DNA of 64,000 nucleotides from NCBI GenBank assembly GCA_008477525.1, contig SPDT01000010.1, positions 1,736,001 to 1,800,000 on the forward strand. Reading direction: 5' to 3'. Source of the DNA: Hypomyces perniciosus. Its lineage: Eukaryota; Ascomycota; Sordariomycetes; Hypocreales; Hypocreaceae. Numbering within the stretch: the first letter of the stretch is position 1; each line of letters opens with the position of its first letter. The notes below the pieces were generated by a model, which had not been told where the DNA came from, made no database searches, and saw only the letters and a list, made by a program, of their open reading frames with translations. Made by a program: the position numbers and the translations under genes. Shown here in pieces: positions 1-11,690 of this stretch.

Positions 1-1105
1 ATTGGTCAGCCGCTGCTCAGAAATCCATTGCCGTTTGCTTTTCTAGAACTTACTCAACACCCTCATACGCCACTGTGCAGTCATAGATATAGTCGATCGT
101 TCCCTTGAGCTCGTTCAAGCAGAAGAAGGTGCCGGTGCTGCGTGGGAGCAGCATATGTTCAGGATCTTTCCACCCGTTCTTCTCCGCCCACTTGGCTGAC
201 TTGTTGCGTCCGTTTTTAGATAGGTTCGTGCCTTCAGGGAAAAGAAGCAGCCACATTGGGTCCAAGTATGTTCCACCGGCGGGGTCTGTTTTGCGCTGCT
301 TGAGTTTTCTGAGCCGGTATGCCAGCCGCGGTTGATCCGTTGACATTTTCCTCGACATGAAGATGAATCCATAGAACATCATGCCCCATCCCATGACGGG
401 GATCCACTTGAGTGACTCCTTGAGAATGATATAGAGGTGTCCATGCATCCCAGGTTGGTTGACGTATCCTACCCACCAAAGATACAGCCAGTCGGTGTAA
501 ATCTAAAGACCAATCAGCTCAACACAGGCCCTTCCAAAACATCCCGGGAGATGCCTATGAAACAGAAAATATGTGGCTTACCTGGTGGTTAGCAATCATG
601 ACCATGCGTTCAGGGAACTTGAGTTGCACGCCGCCACCCTGAGTCGGGATGATTTGACCTTCGACAGACTCGTCGCCACTGAATCGGATAATCGTGGGTC
701 CCCAGATCTGAGTCATCAATGTCGTCGTAAGGGCAAATGAACGCTTGGTCATCGCCATGTAGTCATAGTACATCTCGCGGTTCATAAAGTACAATGGGGA
801 GCCAATGAACTGTGTTATCATGATACTAAGATCCATGTGTCAGCATTCTGGAGCCGTTACCGGTCCCTTGAGTAACCAGGCCGAACGTACGTGACACAGC
901 AAGTGAGGAAGTAGATGGTAAAGGCGAGGCCTCGCAATAGCTGCACGGCCAAGCCATGGCCTTTCTTGCCGGAGGGATGCATTCCGTCTGCGCTTGGAGA
1001 TACACTTTTCTCCGTTTGGTTGTGTTTCCCAACAGCAACAGCAACAGCCCCAGGAGGTGGAGGTGTGTTGCTCTCGACGACGTCGGGATGCTCGAGCTCC
1101 GCCAT
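1..1105 (-). CDS. Lysophospholipid acyltransferase (PlsC/LPLAT superfamily), 3' part off the left edge
   Basis: Probably transfers an acyl chain from acyl-CoA to a lysophospholipid or lysophosphatidate at an internal membrane. Three exons are visible: 1105-891, 825-582 and 502-54. Introns 890-826 (GTACGT...TTAG) and 581-503 (GTAAGC...TTAG) both restore frame. The second junction creates the family motif NHxxxxD (NHQIYTDW), and exon 3 carries the acceptor-site motif FPEGTNLS. The N-terminal exon holds a hydrophobic segment (LAFTIYFLTCC), fitting a membrane anchor. Exon 3 ends at a GTAAGT donor at 53-48 just before an in-frame stop, so I read the gene as continuing past position 1; the alternative is a short protein ending at the TAA at 50-52. 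The arrangement resembles fungal LCLAT/AGPAT5-like enzymes, which have a C-terminal extension. The family is clear; the exact lipid substrate is not. Confidence 0.85.
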
Positions 1106-2276
1106 GGTGGTGGTGGTTCTCCCTTCTCCGCCAGCCTGCGTGCGAGCGTATGCAGCTGCTAGCCTTGCTTGTTCTTGTTCGCACTGTCGATATAGATACG
1201 ATACGAAACGAAGCTCACCAGCTCGACATCAGCCCAGTACTCGAGAGGAGAAAATCTGTGTTTCGATGTGTTGCTTCTTTTGTTGTCGAATTTGAGGCCA
1301 GGTAGCCCCCAAATATGAATGCCGATAGCTCCCTCAGCTCAGCTGCAAGGGCAAGATACCAGAGCGGGCGATGGAGCTGCAATGGAGTTGCAAGTCGGGT
1401 GGCTATAGGTCGATGGCAGCGATCAGGTGTGTCTGGGCGCCTGATCCAAGCCGCTGATGGCAGAAAAACACTGGTCAGGCCCTTTTAGAGTTTCTTGACA
1501 GGAGTTGAAGGCGAAGGAAACGGATAAAGAGGGCTGGAAGTAGCACATGATGACGCAGAGGGCAGAGGCCCGAAGCCAGAAGCCAGAAGTCAGAGGGCTG
1601 ACACGAGGCAGCCCCAGCGAGTCCCCAGTGAGACCCTGTTGCTGCTGTGATTAGCGCCCTCTAGGCAGTAGCTTAGCCCTGGCAGAAGGCTTCTGAACCA
1701 GATCAGGTGGGGTTTGTTTGGCGGATGCGTCGGTACCTATTAGCAATAAATAATTTGCTGGTGTGGTTTGGTTGGTGGTTGGTAAGCCACTGTTGAGCTC
1801 TGCTGAAAGCGGTGGGACGGAAGACTTGATAACCCGTGACCGATGATTCCAACTGGCAAAAAACATCTCTGCATGCCTCTATCATGAGAATATACTTAAG
1901 CAATGCTACAAGGGATTGTTCCAATGGCGCTTGCATACACGTTAATTGACGAATGGCCGTTTCTACGAACTGTATCCATGATGTATCTTAAGGGTCTGGG
2001 TCGATCACATGCTCCTGACCATTCACCATTCACCATTCACCATTCACATGTCATTCATTCATGTACCCCGCCTACTAAAAACGGCAGGCGGTGATGGTCT
2101 CTGACAAACAATCAGTCGTCGCCTACCTTACCTCAAGATCATCCGGAATTGCCCTATGACTGTGCGTTGCTCAACCCTCTAGCTCCCAAAGTCAACTCCT
2201 TGGGTCAGTTGAGCTTATTGTGCGAGTCAAGCGAAAGTCTCTTGCCAATATGATAAGTATCACTTGAACTCTCGTC
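1106..2276. other. Intergenic spacer between divergent genes
   Basis: This spacer must hold the promoters of the acyltransferase (left) and the NAD kinase (right). I see no coding exon. A 7-bp tandem repeat, CCATTCA in about four copies, lies at 2018-2047. Confidence 0.6.
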
Positions 2277-3689
2277 ATGCTTAACGGTTGCCGAACTTTC
2301 AGAGGGCAATGGCACCAGGTTGTCAAAGTTCGACCTAGCCGGCATCGGCCATTCGCACCATGGGCAACAGCTTGGGCAACGGCTTTGCACCACAGACACT
2401 TCTCAACCACACGGCTTTTGCGACGTGCCGAGTCTCGCAGCGTTGCTGATCTGCCGGAACGAACGAGCCCTCGCTATCTTCAGAGCTCCAAGCCAGGCTC
2501 GTCTCTGCTGTCGCTGACCTGGCTTCGCCCGCCGCGCAACTTGCTGCTGGTGCAGAAGCTGTATGCTCCCGACGTCACCGAATCGGTCATCAAGTTTGCC
2601 AAGCACATACGGAGCGACTATCCAGAAGTCAACATCGTTATCGAACCGCGTGTCGCTCCGATCATCCAGCAGGAACTCGACTTTCCCATATACGTTGCCG
2701 ATCATGGGTCTAATATAGCCGACAAGATCGACGTCATTGCCACGTTTGGCGGCGACGGCACCGTCCTGCGCGCCGCAAGTCTCTTCAAGCTGCACGGATC
2801 AGTTCCCCCGATTCTGTCGTTCAGCATGGGCACACTGGGTTTCCTGGGAGAATGGAACTTTGGAGAGCATAAGAAGGCGTGGAGGGAGATGTATATGAGC
2901 GGGAGTGACGTTGCCGCAGGCCGCAATGCAGCAGTGCCACGAGGCGACGAGTCTGCCATCAGCACAGCTTCCTATGAGGGGTGGGGACGGATGAAGGGTA
3001 AATGCCAGGGCATAAACCGATGTTCCCGAATCCTCCTGCGGCACCGTATCAAAGCAGATGTATTTGACCGCGCAGGAAACAACATCAACCACCAGGTATC
3101 AAATACGCTGGCCAGCCAGGCCAAATCGGGCATTGCGGGCTCCAAGGAGGCATCACCCGCCTTGCGGGCCATCAACGAGATCTCGGTGCACCGAGGTTCA
3201 CATCCGCATCTAGCCATCATTGACATCTACCAGAACGGCCACTTCCTGACGGAGACGACGGCCGATGGTATCCTCATAAGCACGCCAACAGGTTCGACCG
3301 CGTACAGTTTGAGCGCTGGGGGACCAATTGTGCACCCTCTTGTCAAGTCTCTGCTCATTACTCCCATTAGTCCTTGCAGTCTCAGCTTCCGTTCCCTTGT
3401 ACTGCCGCTAGACACAAAGGTAACTCTTCGGATGAGCCCCAAGAACAGGGGCCGGGAACTGGACCTTAGCATCGACGGGAAGCGGTGCGCGGGCGTGTTG
3501 CCGGGGTCAGAAATCCGAGTCGAAGGTGAGTTTGTAGGACGGGCCGGGCCAGGGGAGGAATGGCATGGCGGCGTACCATGTGTGATCCGGACAGAGGATG
3601 ATGACCCCTGGGTTGGGGGGTTGACTGGTTTGCTCAAGTTCAACCACCCTTTTGGCAGAGAGCCGCCGAGCGAGGAGTACTCTGACTAG
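2277..3689 (+). CDS. pos5: Mitochondrial NAD(H) kinase, POS5-like
   Basis: ATP-NAD kinase that phosphorylates NAD(H) to NADP(H). It is a single 470-residue exon. The diagnostic GGDGT motif lies at residues 158-162 (TFGGDGTVLRAAS), followed by the SFSMGTLGFL segment. Further on come the NE-containing strand (RAINEISVHRG) and the glycine-rich TPTGSTAYSLSAGG, both typical of the family. The first 80 residues are rich in Arg and Ser and almost free of acidic residues (HFSTTRLLRRAESR), which looks like a mitochondrial presequence. That supports a POS5-type matrix enzyme, which prefers NADH in yeast, over the cytosolic UTR1/YEF1 type. The ATG at 2277 is chosen because it includes the presequence. 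Family assignment is firm; the POS5 subtype is inferred from the presequence. Confidence 0.9.
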   Translation: MLNGCRTFRGQWHQVVKVRPSRHRPFAPWATAWATALHHRHFSTTRLLRRAESRSVADLPERTSPRYLQSSKPGSSLLSLTWLRPPRNLLLVQKLYAPDVTESVIKFAKHIRSDYPEVNIVIEPRVAPIIQQELDFPIYVADHGSNIADKIDVIATFGGDGTVLRAASLFKLHGSVPPILSFSMGTLGFLGEWNFGEHKKAWREMYMSGSDVAAGRNAAVPRGDESAISTASYEGWGRMKGKCQGINRCSRILLRHRIKADVFDRAGNNINHQVSNTLASQAKSGIAGSKEASPALRAINEISVHRGSHPHLAIIDIYQNGHFLTETTADGILISTPTGSTAYSLSAGGPIVHPLVKSLLITPISPCSLSFRSLVLPLDTKVTLRMSPKNRGRELDLSIDGKRCAGVLPGSEIRVEGEFVGRAGPGEEWHGGVPCVIRTEDDDPWVGGLTGLLKFNHPFGREPPSEEYSD

Positions 3690-4378
3690 TGGTGGACGGG
3701 GACTGTTATTGTAGTAGTAGTAGATATCTTGGATAGTGTTTCATGGCTCGAAATGATACCCCATTCCGTTCTCAAGGTTGCGATGAGGTGAGTTTGGACT
3801 GTACTTCGTAAGCAGATAATAAATCCCTCCTATGCTAAAGACGGGAAATGGATATCGGCATTATCTACGAAGTATTAGTACTATGGCCGACGGAAGTGCT
3901 GTGGGAGCTTCCACAGTGGGGTACAGCAGCTCTGGGGGCGACGAATAGCAGCTTCAGCGCCTCTGCACGTCATTTACCGCTTGTCCCAGGTGCTGTAAGG
4001 GAGCTGCGCTCAGCTGCAGCACATGACGACACTGCACAGCCATCTGATCCAATCCCAATCCTATTCCTATTCTCAGCGCAGTTGCTAATTATCCAACCAT
4101 CAACCAAACCTCCTCATCCTCTCGCCCAGTTGAGCGTCGCGCGAGACGCCAGCCGGAGGATGACCTCGCGGAATTAGCCATCATCATTTCAATTTCCATT
4201 TGCTTCATTTCACCTATTGTGGTATTGCTATTCGATCGCTGTCGCGTCACCAGTGCTGTCTGGCTGTTGCGCGGCCCTCCCTTCGTCCTCATCCTAGTCC
4301 TCCGCCTCAGCCTCCAACCAGCCTCCCCTCCATCTGAATCAGCTTTGCGATACGATTTTCTCCCTTCGCCAACTCGCA
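3690..4378. other. Intergenic spacer with the M28 protease promoter
   Basis: About 690 bp between two plus-strand genes. It includes short GTAGTA runs near 3712-3724 and a pyrimidine-rich leader just before the ATG at 4379. I see no gene in it. Confidence 0.5.
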
Positions 4379-7300
4379 ATGAAGCTCCTTAACCCATTCA
4401 GCTTCCGGCCGGGTCCGGTTACGTTCTGGACAACGGTCGTTTATCTCGCTGTCGCGATACCGCTTATCTACGTCCACGAGACTGTCCCACCAGCGCCCTC
4501 GAGCCAATCGCTCAGCCGCGGCCTCAATCTGACCGAGGCATGGCTGGATCTGCAAGAGATCACCAAATCGTATCATCCATTCAACAGTCGCCAGAATGAG
4601 GACGTGCGCAAATACCTCATCCAACGATCCAAGAAAATACTCGATCGCAATACTATCCCCTACACAACCGTTGAGGCTGGAGGGGTTATCTGGGATGACA
4701 GGTGAGTGAGATGGCATCGTAACAGCTCAAATCTACTTGAAACTGACGAATTCACAGCGTTGAAGAGCCCGTGAATAGCGATTTTGAATCACCCCCTGCG
4801 ACGCCTAAAGCTCCAGGTGCCACTATCTTCGACGATCGCATCTCCAATGTGACGTGGACGGTCGATTCACTCCTCCAAAGCACCAGTGGTCCAAAAACCT
4901 GGCAGGGATATTACTTCGAGGGCAATAACTTTTACATCTACATTCATGGCAAAGATGATCCAGAAGGCGACTGGTGGACATCAGAGTCAGGTCCCGAGAG
5001 CTTCCGCCGAACTGGCGGCGTCCTCGTCAACTGTCATTTCGATTCGTATGTCGATGCCCTGCCAATTTCCGTTTTTGTCTCGAGTTCATACATTGCTAAC
5101 GATGCTCTTTGTCAGTGTTTCTACCGGGTTTGGAGCTACCGATGATGGCATGTCTTGTGTGAGCATGCTGCAGCTGCTCAGCTATTTTACGATGGAGGGC
5201 CGTCAGCCCAAGAATGGAATTGTGCTGCTCTTCAATAACGCAGAAGAAGACGGCCTCTTTGGAGCACGGGCTTTTGGCTATAGTCCGCTGCTCAAGTTCT
5301 GCCACACCTTCGTCAATCTGGAGGGGGCCGGAGCTGGTGGTCGCGCTATGCTGTTCCGCACCACTGACCTCGAGACCGCACAGGCGTACTCCAAGAGCCC
5401 ACACCCATTCGGCTCTGTTGTTGCTGCCAATGCCTTTGAGAGGGGTGTTATCAAGAGCGGAACTGACTTCGAAGTGTTTGGGGCCGCCTTTGGTCAACGA
5501 GGCTTAGATATTGCCTTTTATGAGCCGCGCTCGCGTTACCACACTGAGGATGATGATGTCCGCCATGCCTCTGTCACGAGCATCTGGCATATGCTCTCTG
5601 CGGCTCTCGCGACCACTGAGAGACTGTCACAGATAACTGGAACTGTTTTCAATGGCGATCGATCGGATGGCGACAAGCATCTAGTTCAGAATGGTAAGAT
5701 GACAGAGGGTGTCTGGTTTGATTGGTTTGGGAATTCCTGGTCCGCTTTCCCGCTTAGAGGGTTGTTTGCGTGGTCACTGACACTACTCATCACCACCCCT
5801 CTCGTCCTTGCTGTCTTGACCTATCTGCTGGTACGGAAAGACAAGTATTATTTCTTTGCCAGGGACATCAAGCTGGACTCGGAGATCAACGATGATCCAG
5901 TTGCTCTTGGCGGTTGGCGGGGCTTCTTCCGCTTTCCCCTGGCATTCTTCTTTGCTGTCGGTTTGACTTTTGCGTCGGTGCTACTGGTAGCGAAGTTCAA
6001 TCCCCTAATCATATATAGCAGTGGTTATGCGTTGTAAGTACACATCTCCTTGAAATCACCGCTCGTCCCTGGCTAACGAGTGAATAGTTGGACCATGACT
6101 TTGTCCCTGTTCTACTTCAGTTTCTGGCTGATCATGCGAGGTGCCAGCTTTGTTCGACCTAGCGCTCTCCACCGTGGCTTTGCTATCTTCTGGCTCTTCG
6201 TTCTGTCCTGGATCCTTCAAGTGATTGCCGCAATTGCTGAAGACCGCCTACACATCGGGGCGCTCTACTTTGCGGCGTTCTTTCACACTGCCATCTTTGT
6301 GTCTCTGTTCATCTCATTGGCGGAACAGTTTGCACTGCCTGGGAAGCACGAATTCGCCAGTCAGTATCATGATGCGGCGCAAGAAAACCCTCAAGTCGCC
6401 AGTTCTGAGAACACCATAACCGGCGATGATGATCAGGCTGGCCTGGATCAAGACGGCCATCATGGAACAGACACTGCTACTGAGACGACACCCCTTAGGG
6501 CGGGCGACCATGGCTACGGAACAGGCGATCAAACCACGTTCGCCAGTACTTACCGACGATCAGTATTGGCCGACCACACAACTTCAACTCTGAACTTGCG
6601 CAGCTATCCTCCCTACGAATACGAGCAGGCCTGGTCCGGACGACTGCCGAAATGGACCTGGTTTCTTCAATTTTTGCTCCTTGCTCCAGTCCACGTTATT
6701 CTCGTCGGAAATTTGAGTCTTGTGCAAACGTCCGCAATGGCCATGACCGGTGCTGATGGCGGCAGTCTCTCAACACCCCTCATGGTAATTGGCCTAATGA
6801 CCATCTTCCTCCTGACTCCCCTGACGCCATTCATGCACCGCATCACTCACCACATTCCGCTGTTCCTCTTCCTTGTCTTCATTGGCACATTCATCTACAA
6901 CCTTTCAGCGTTTCCCTTCTCCATCAACAGTCGCTACAAGGTCTACTTCCAAGAGGTCATCGACGTTGATGCGGGGACTGATGTCGTTTCTCTCTCTGGT
7001 CTGGAAGAATTCGTGCGCCCCGTCATCGCATCACTCCCGTCTACAGCAGGCCAGCACATCACGTGTGGGCCAAGCTCAACGCGAACCTCCCTCACAAGCT
7101 GCGAATACAATGCATCGTCTCTTCCTGCGTACCTTGCCAACGGCACCGACCCGGCAGATTTGATCATAGTAAAGACTTCGAAGTCGTCGGATGGAAAGAC
7201 AGCAGACTTGAAAGTAGACGCTTTGGAAACCAAAATGTGCGTTGTGGATATTTCTCAGCCTGTGTTTGGTTTCTCCGTGAGGGGCGGAGGACCGCCAGAT

Positions 7301-7639
7301 CGACGATTTGGCTCAATTCCGCGTGAGGGGCTGCAGAGAATTACACTCTGGAGGCGAGAATGGGAAGGTCCTTGGCATGTGACTCTGCAGCTGACCGACG
7401 AAGGTCGTTTGCTTGACGGTAATGAACATGAAAAGGAGCGCGAACAACCTAATGATGGAGAGCTGAAGGTGCGGAATGACGACTTGACGGTGACAGTCAA
7501 GTGTGCATACAGTGATGCAAATGACGAGAGGACGATACCGGTGCTTCATGAACTGAACCGCTATATGCCTAAGTGGGCAGTTATCACCAAGGCTACTGTT
7601 GGTCTTGTCGAAGTCAGGAAGAAGTATACCGTGTCTTGA
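4379..7639 (+). CDS. pff1: Vacuolar membrane M28 metalloprotease (PFF1-like)
   Basis: Large multi-pass zinc peptidase of the FXNA/PFF1 family, expected in the vacuolar membrane. Four exons, 4379-4701, 4758-5045, 5116-6033 and 6088-7639, join in frame to 1026 residues. All three introns are GT-AG and 54-70 nt long. A first transmembrane segment near residues 17-32 leads into the M28 domain. Zinc-ligand motifs are [15 protein letters not shown] (split by intron 2), [14 protein letters not shown] and the YHTEDDD histidine. Several transmembrane segments follow ([20 protein letters not shown] and others), interrupted by a charged loop of roughly 130 residues near 6340-6620. A C-terminal lumenal domain ends the protein. 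Length and layout match the fungal family. The substrate is unknown. Confidence 0.93.
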
Positions 7640-7811
7640 GGGCTTGTATTAATTAATATTCGTGAAACTGGGAGAACGTCATGGAAGAGACAGCTTAGGA
7701 AATACACAAATTCATGATGATGATTCTATAAAGCATCCACACTCATCCCTCGTGTCCCATTTCAATCTAATCCATCATTCTATATTCATTTCCACAATCA
7801 CCCATCTTTAT
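7640..7811. other. Short convergent 3' spacer
   Basis: 172 bp between the convergent 3' ends of the protease gene and the aldo/keto reductase remnant. It must carry both transcript ends; no clear site is visible. Confidence 0.4.
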
Positions 7812-8384
7812 TTACAACGCATTCGTCCTCTCACCATCCTTGCCCAGCGCCGCGGCATTTATCATAGCCATATCCTCCTCGTCAAGCTCCCACCCAGACA
7901 CGCGCAAGTTCTCCATCGCGCGGGTTTTCATCGGAGACTGGGTAAAGTTGAAACTAGACGAGTACCGCTTGATCAAGTTCCAAGAGGCGCGTTTATTCGA
8001 TGGGAAAGACAAGGAGTTGCGGTGATTGGAAGTAAATGAGGAGCGGTGCTGACTTGATGGCGATGAAGCACTGGGTGGTTGTGAAGCTCCCCCGTTTAGT
8101 GAAGCTGCAGCAGATGTGGTAGAAGCACCGAGTGTAGTGCCGATGATGACGGATGCGACACAGGGCTGTTGGAGGACCCAGCGAGTAGCGACGTTAGGAA
8201 TAGCGACGCTGTGTTTTGCGGCGATGCTGAAGAGTGTGCCGAGGAGGCATTGGAAGTCGTACCATGAGCCCCAGGAGTGAATGGCGTCTAGGTATTTGCG
8301 CTGTGAGGGCGTGAGGCGGCGGGAGGGGGAGTAGAGAGCGGGAGCGGGTTGGGTAAGCCAGGTTTCGGAGAGAAAGCCACCACA
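7812..8384 (-). pseudogene. Aldo/keto reductase, C-terminal half only
   Basis: The reading frame from a good acceptor (TCTTCCCAG, ending at 8385) to the TAA at 7812 encodes the C-terminal half of a fungal aldo/keto reductase. It has CGGFLSETWL, then TPSQRKYLDAIHSWGSW, then IPNVATRWVLQQPCVASVIIGTT, which is the NADPH-binding segment. A low-complexity Ser-rich stretch of about 60 residues follows, and the usual end MENLRVSGWELDEEDMAMI. The family is normally about 350 residues. I could not find the N-terminal barrel (catalytic Asp, Tyr, Lys, His and the SNQVQYS strand) in any frame between 8385 and 9100; only unrelated short open stretches occur there. I read this as a 5'-decayed gene. A gene with unusual upstream exons remains possible. 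Confidence 0.5.
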
Positions 8385-10115
8385 CTGGGAAGATATAAGT
8401 GTGAGCGTGAGTGTGAGTTGATATGAGAGGAGTGTGAGGAGGGGTCGCTCAATTGATCGAGGACATGAGCAAGGGGAGAGCCAGGGCTCCATGAGGCGCG
8501 TGCAATAACCACGGACTGGACAAAGTGCGATAGACTGTTTTAACTCATGAATAAACATTCATTTCCTTCTTGTTGAGATTGCCTAACAATGTGAGATGGG
8601 ACGGGGAGGAACTCACTATGTGATTGAGTGCCAGGCCAGCTGTGCTGAGAACAAGCATCTCGTCCGGGAGATGTAGTCCAAGCAGGATTCCGACACGGCG
8701 TCGGTGTCTGGGAATATAAATAACGGCTCGGTGAAGCGAAGACCGGCTTCTATGTGTTGAGACTGGATATGTTGGATGAAGAGGTGCTGGTTGACTGCTC
8801 CGCGGGAGAGTAGCGAACGCAAAGCAGATCGTAGATATTCTGGAGGAACTATACTCCAACGAAAACAAGATGCCGATTAATAATGTTTCTTTGGTAAGCG
8901 AACTTGAGGATTTCTTACGGTTGGAGATGAGGACATCGTCCATCATGTTTCTAGGGGGTATAGTCAGTCAAGGGATCTTTGTCTGGATGCTCTCTTTGCG
9001 AATCGTGCTGACCATCTCACTTACACATGGCTCACCATAATGATGACAAAAGGGGCTCAGCTGTTATCTCTATAAAACTGGAACAAAAATAAATGAATTC
9101 ATACATGTCATGTGAATGAAATATGAATTCATCTGACAGTTTGGTCAAGTTTAGGATGGGAGTCGTTGATCTACAACAGTCACACTCACACGAGGGGCCT
9201 CACTGCAACAGAGGTCCGACGATCGCGGGTCGCATCTAGTAAGCCCAAGTACGCATAGATTTTTATATTTCGCAAATTAGGGGGACACAAGAGTCACATT
9301 GATGAGATGGATGCCCCATACAAGGATGAAACATCTGGTGATGGTGTTTGGTCAGACGATGATGGATGAGGCTTGTCGCAGCATGCATGACAGGAGTGAT
9401 GTCTCCTTGGAACAATCATGTTCTTAAGCATATAAAAATACTAATTGGGACTGATGATCCCATTTCACTACATGTAACAGTGGTTTCTCATACACACTTC
9501 AGAGGATTGTAATGCAATGCCCGCAGCTGATGGTTCGTCGATTCTGGATGACCTTACTTCCACAAAGTACGATATCATTTATAGGTAACCAGCCAGGAGA
9601 AAATCCAAAATTAAGACTGGCATAATTTCTTCTTCGTATCCGTCCAATGCCTTAAGAACATGATCGGTCGTGCTGCAAGCCCCAAACAATCCGCGCATTG
9701 AGCTGACAGAACAGACATACCAGTTAGAATCATCATTTCCCCCAAAGATTGTTTCATAAGTATTCTGTCATATTTGTTAGATTTGTATTCAAGAATCACA
9801 TATAACAGTCTGATCCCCCTATAATTCGGAACAAAGACTGAATGAATAAAAGAAATGAGTGAGTGAGTGAGTGAGTGGGTAAGATAGGAACCTCGGCTGC
9901 CCCACTAGGCAGTGAGGCCAAACTGTAGCCAAAATGTTGCCATTGCCAAACGTCTGGTATTCCAATTCCCTCTTGCATATCAGACCAGACCCATTCAATG
10001 ACGACGGCAAATACCACGCAAACTCGCTCTACTTGATTATCTATCTCAAAGTCCACCACCAGGTCCAGCAATTCCGCTGCGCAAAACGACAGCAGACACC
10101 CCAGCGCCCCTCATC
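8385..10115. other. Gene-poor spacer
   Basis: About 1.7 kb. The left part may contain the decayed 5' exons of the aldo/keto reductase. No convincing coding exon is visible. A (GAGT)5 microsatellite lies at 9857-9877. Confidence 0.5.
9857..9877. repeat. (GAGT)n microsatellite
   Basis: Five uninterrupted GAGT units plus one base, upstream of the lipid-droplet hydrolase gene. Confidence 0.9.
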
Positions 10116-11267
10116 ATGGCGCCAACGATATCGCTGCTGGCCAAGCCGCGGCAAACAGACGCCATTCCCTGCAAAAGACGCGGCCTCATATACTTCGTCT
10201 GTGGCAACCCTGGTCTGATTGAGTTCTACGCGGTGTTTCTGGATTGTTTGCGTGCGATGCTGGATGCGGCGGATGGTGCTGGTGGGACGGCCTACGACAT
10301 CTATGGGAGGAACTTGTTGGGCTTTAGTGATGACGATCATGAGCCGTTTAGAAAGGGAGGGCAGCCGTGGGACTTGGATGGCCAGATAGAGGGTATCTAT
10401 CAAGACGTTGCCGCAAGAAGAGTCCCTGTTGGTGCTGAGGGTGAGAAGCAGCGGCCGTATGACTTTGTCATTCTGATGGGCCACTCCGTTGGCTCTTATA
10501 TCTCAGTCGAGATCTTCCACCGACACATGAAGAACCCAGACCGTGCGCCGCATCTAAATCTACGGCATGGGTTCTTACTCTTCCCGACGCTCACTCACAT
10601 TGGATTCTCGCCGAGTGGAAAAAGGGTATCCCTCCTGCGATCCGTCCCAACATTGGAAGCCAACGCGCATGTCTTGGCGCAGTTCATACTGAGCTTCTTC
10701 TCACTAGCTATGCTTCAGTGGATCATCACAAACATCATGGGTTTCACACCGCAGACGGCCGACGTGACAGCCCAGTGGCTCAAGAGCCGCGACGGCGTGT
10801 GGCAGGCACTCCATCTCGGCATCTCAGAGTTGGGTACTATTTGTGAAGAGAAGTGGGAAGAGGAGTTGTGGGAGGTGACCGCAGGGGCTGGTGAGCAAGG
10901 GACACAGGAGAATGGGAACGTGAATGAGTTCAGTGGCGATGCGAAGGTGTTACAGGGGCAGCAGACGCCAAAGTTTTTCATCTTCTATGGTAGGCAGGAC
11001 CACTGGGTGGCGAATCATTTGCGGGATGCATTTATTGAGAAGAGGAGAGATCATGGCGAGAGAGGTGGGAGGACGAAGATTGCGGTTGATGAGGGGGATA
11101 TACCACATGCGTTCTGCATCCAGGAGCGTAAGTTCTCCCCCCCGTTGCAGAGTTATATGCTGCGCTCAATCTCTCTGGTTTACTAATGTGTTGAGCCGAC
11201 AGATACGAGTTGGGTTATAGCCAAGAAGGTCTATGAGTGGATTGAAGAGATAGAAGCAGGCAGGTGA
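10116..11267 (+). CDS. Lipid droplet-associated hydrolase family (LDAH-like alpha/beta hydrolase)
   Basis: Two exons, 10116-11127 and 11203-11267, give 358 residues. The 75-nt intron has a consensus TACTAAT branch site at 11181-11187. The N-terminal strand and oxyanion region YFVCGNPGLIEFY is the LDAH hallmark, and the nucleophile elbow is GHSVG with Ser at about residue 125. FYGRQDHWV probably holds the acidic residue. The catalytic His is probably in DIPHAFCIQE, which the intron interrupts just afterwards; exon 2 adds the C-terminal helix WVIAKKVYEWIEE. A hydrophobic hairpin (FILSFFSLAMLQWIITNIM, about residues 190-208) would insert in the droplet monolayer. The family is implicated in lipid-droplet and sterol-ester turnover. 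Substrate is not deducible. Confidence 0.88.
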
Positions 11268-11690
11268 TCGAGATCCCTCTCGTTTATAAGATTACTGCAT
11301 AGATCGTTGAAAGAACCATACAAGTGTGGATGAATGATTGTTAGAATATTACGGTATTGTCACCTAATTATAGAGCTCAGTCCATTCGGTCAGCAACTCG
11401 CCGATCAGGCTAAATGAACCGACTCCGTCTTCGCCGATTCCCCGCATCTTCCATTCAATGCGTCCAGATTAATACCGGGACATGTCTGTTCTATAACCCC
11501 CTGACTAGTTATTGACGACAAATAAGTCTCTTTCTGTAAGATCAAGAATTCATTTCAGCTCTTGGAAGCTTTCTGTTTCGCTTTTAACGGCAACTATCTT
11601 AAAACAGTGGGAATAGCAATATCGAGCAGGTAGTTGGTTAAGAACCCAGACTATCAGTCAACGTTCCCTCTTTCACATATAGTTCAAAGG
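11268..11690. other. Intergenic spacer before the amidase gene
   Basis: 423 bp containing the hydrolase 3' end and the amidase promoter. No other gene is visible. Confidence 0.4.
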
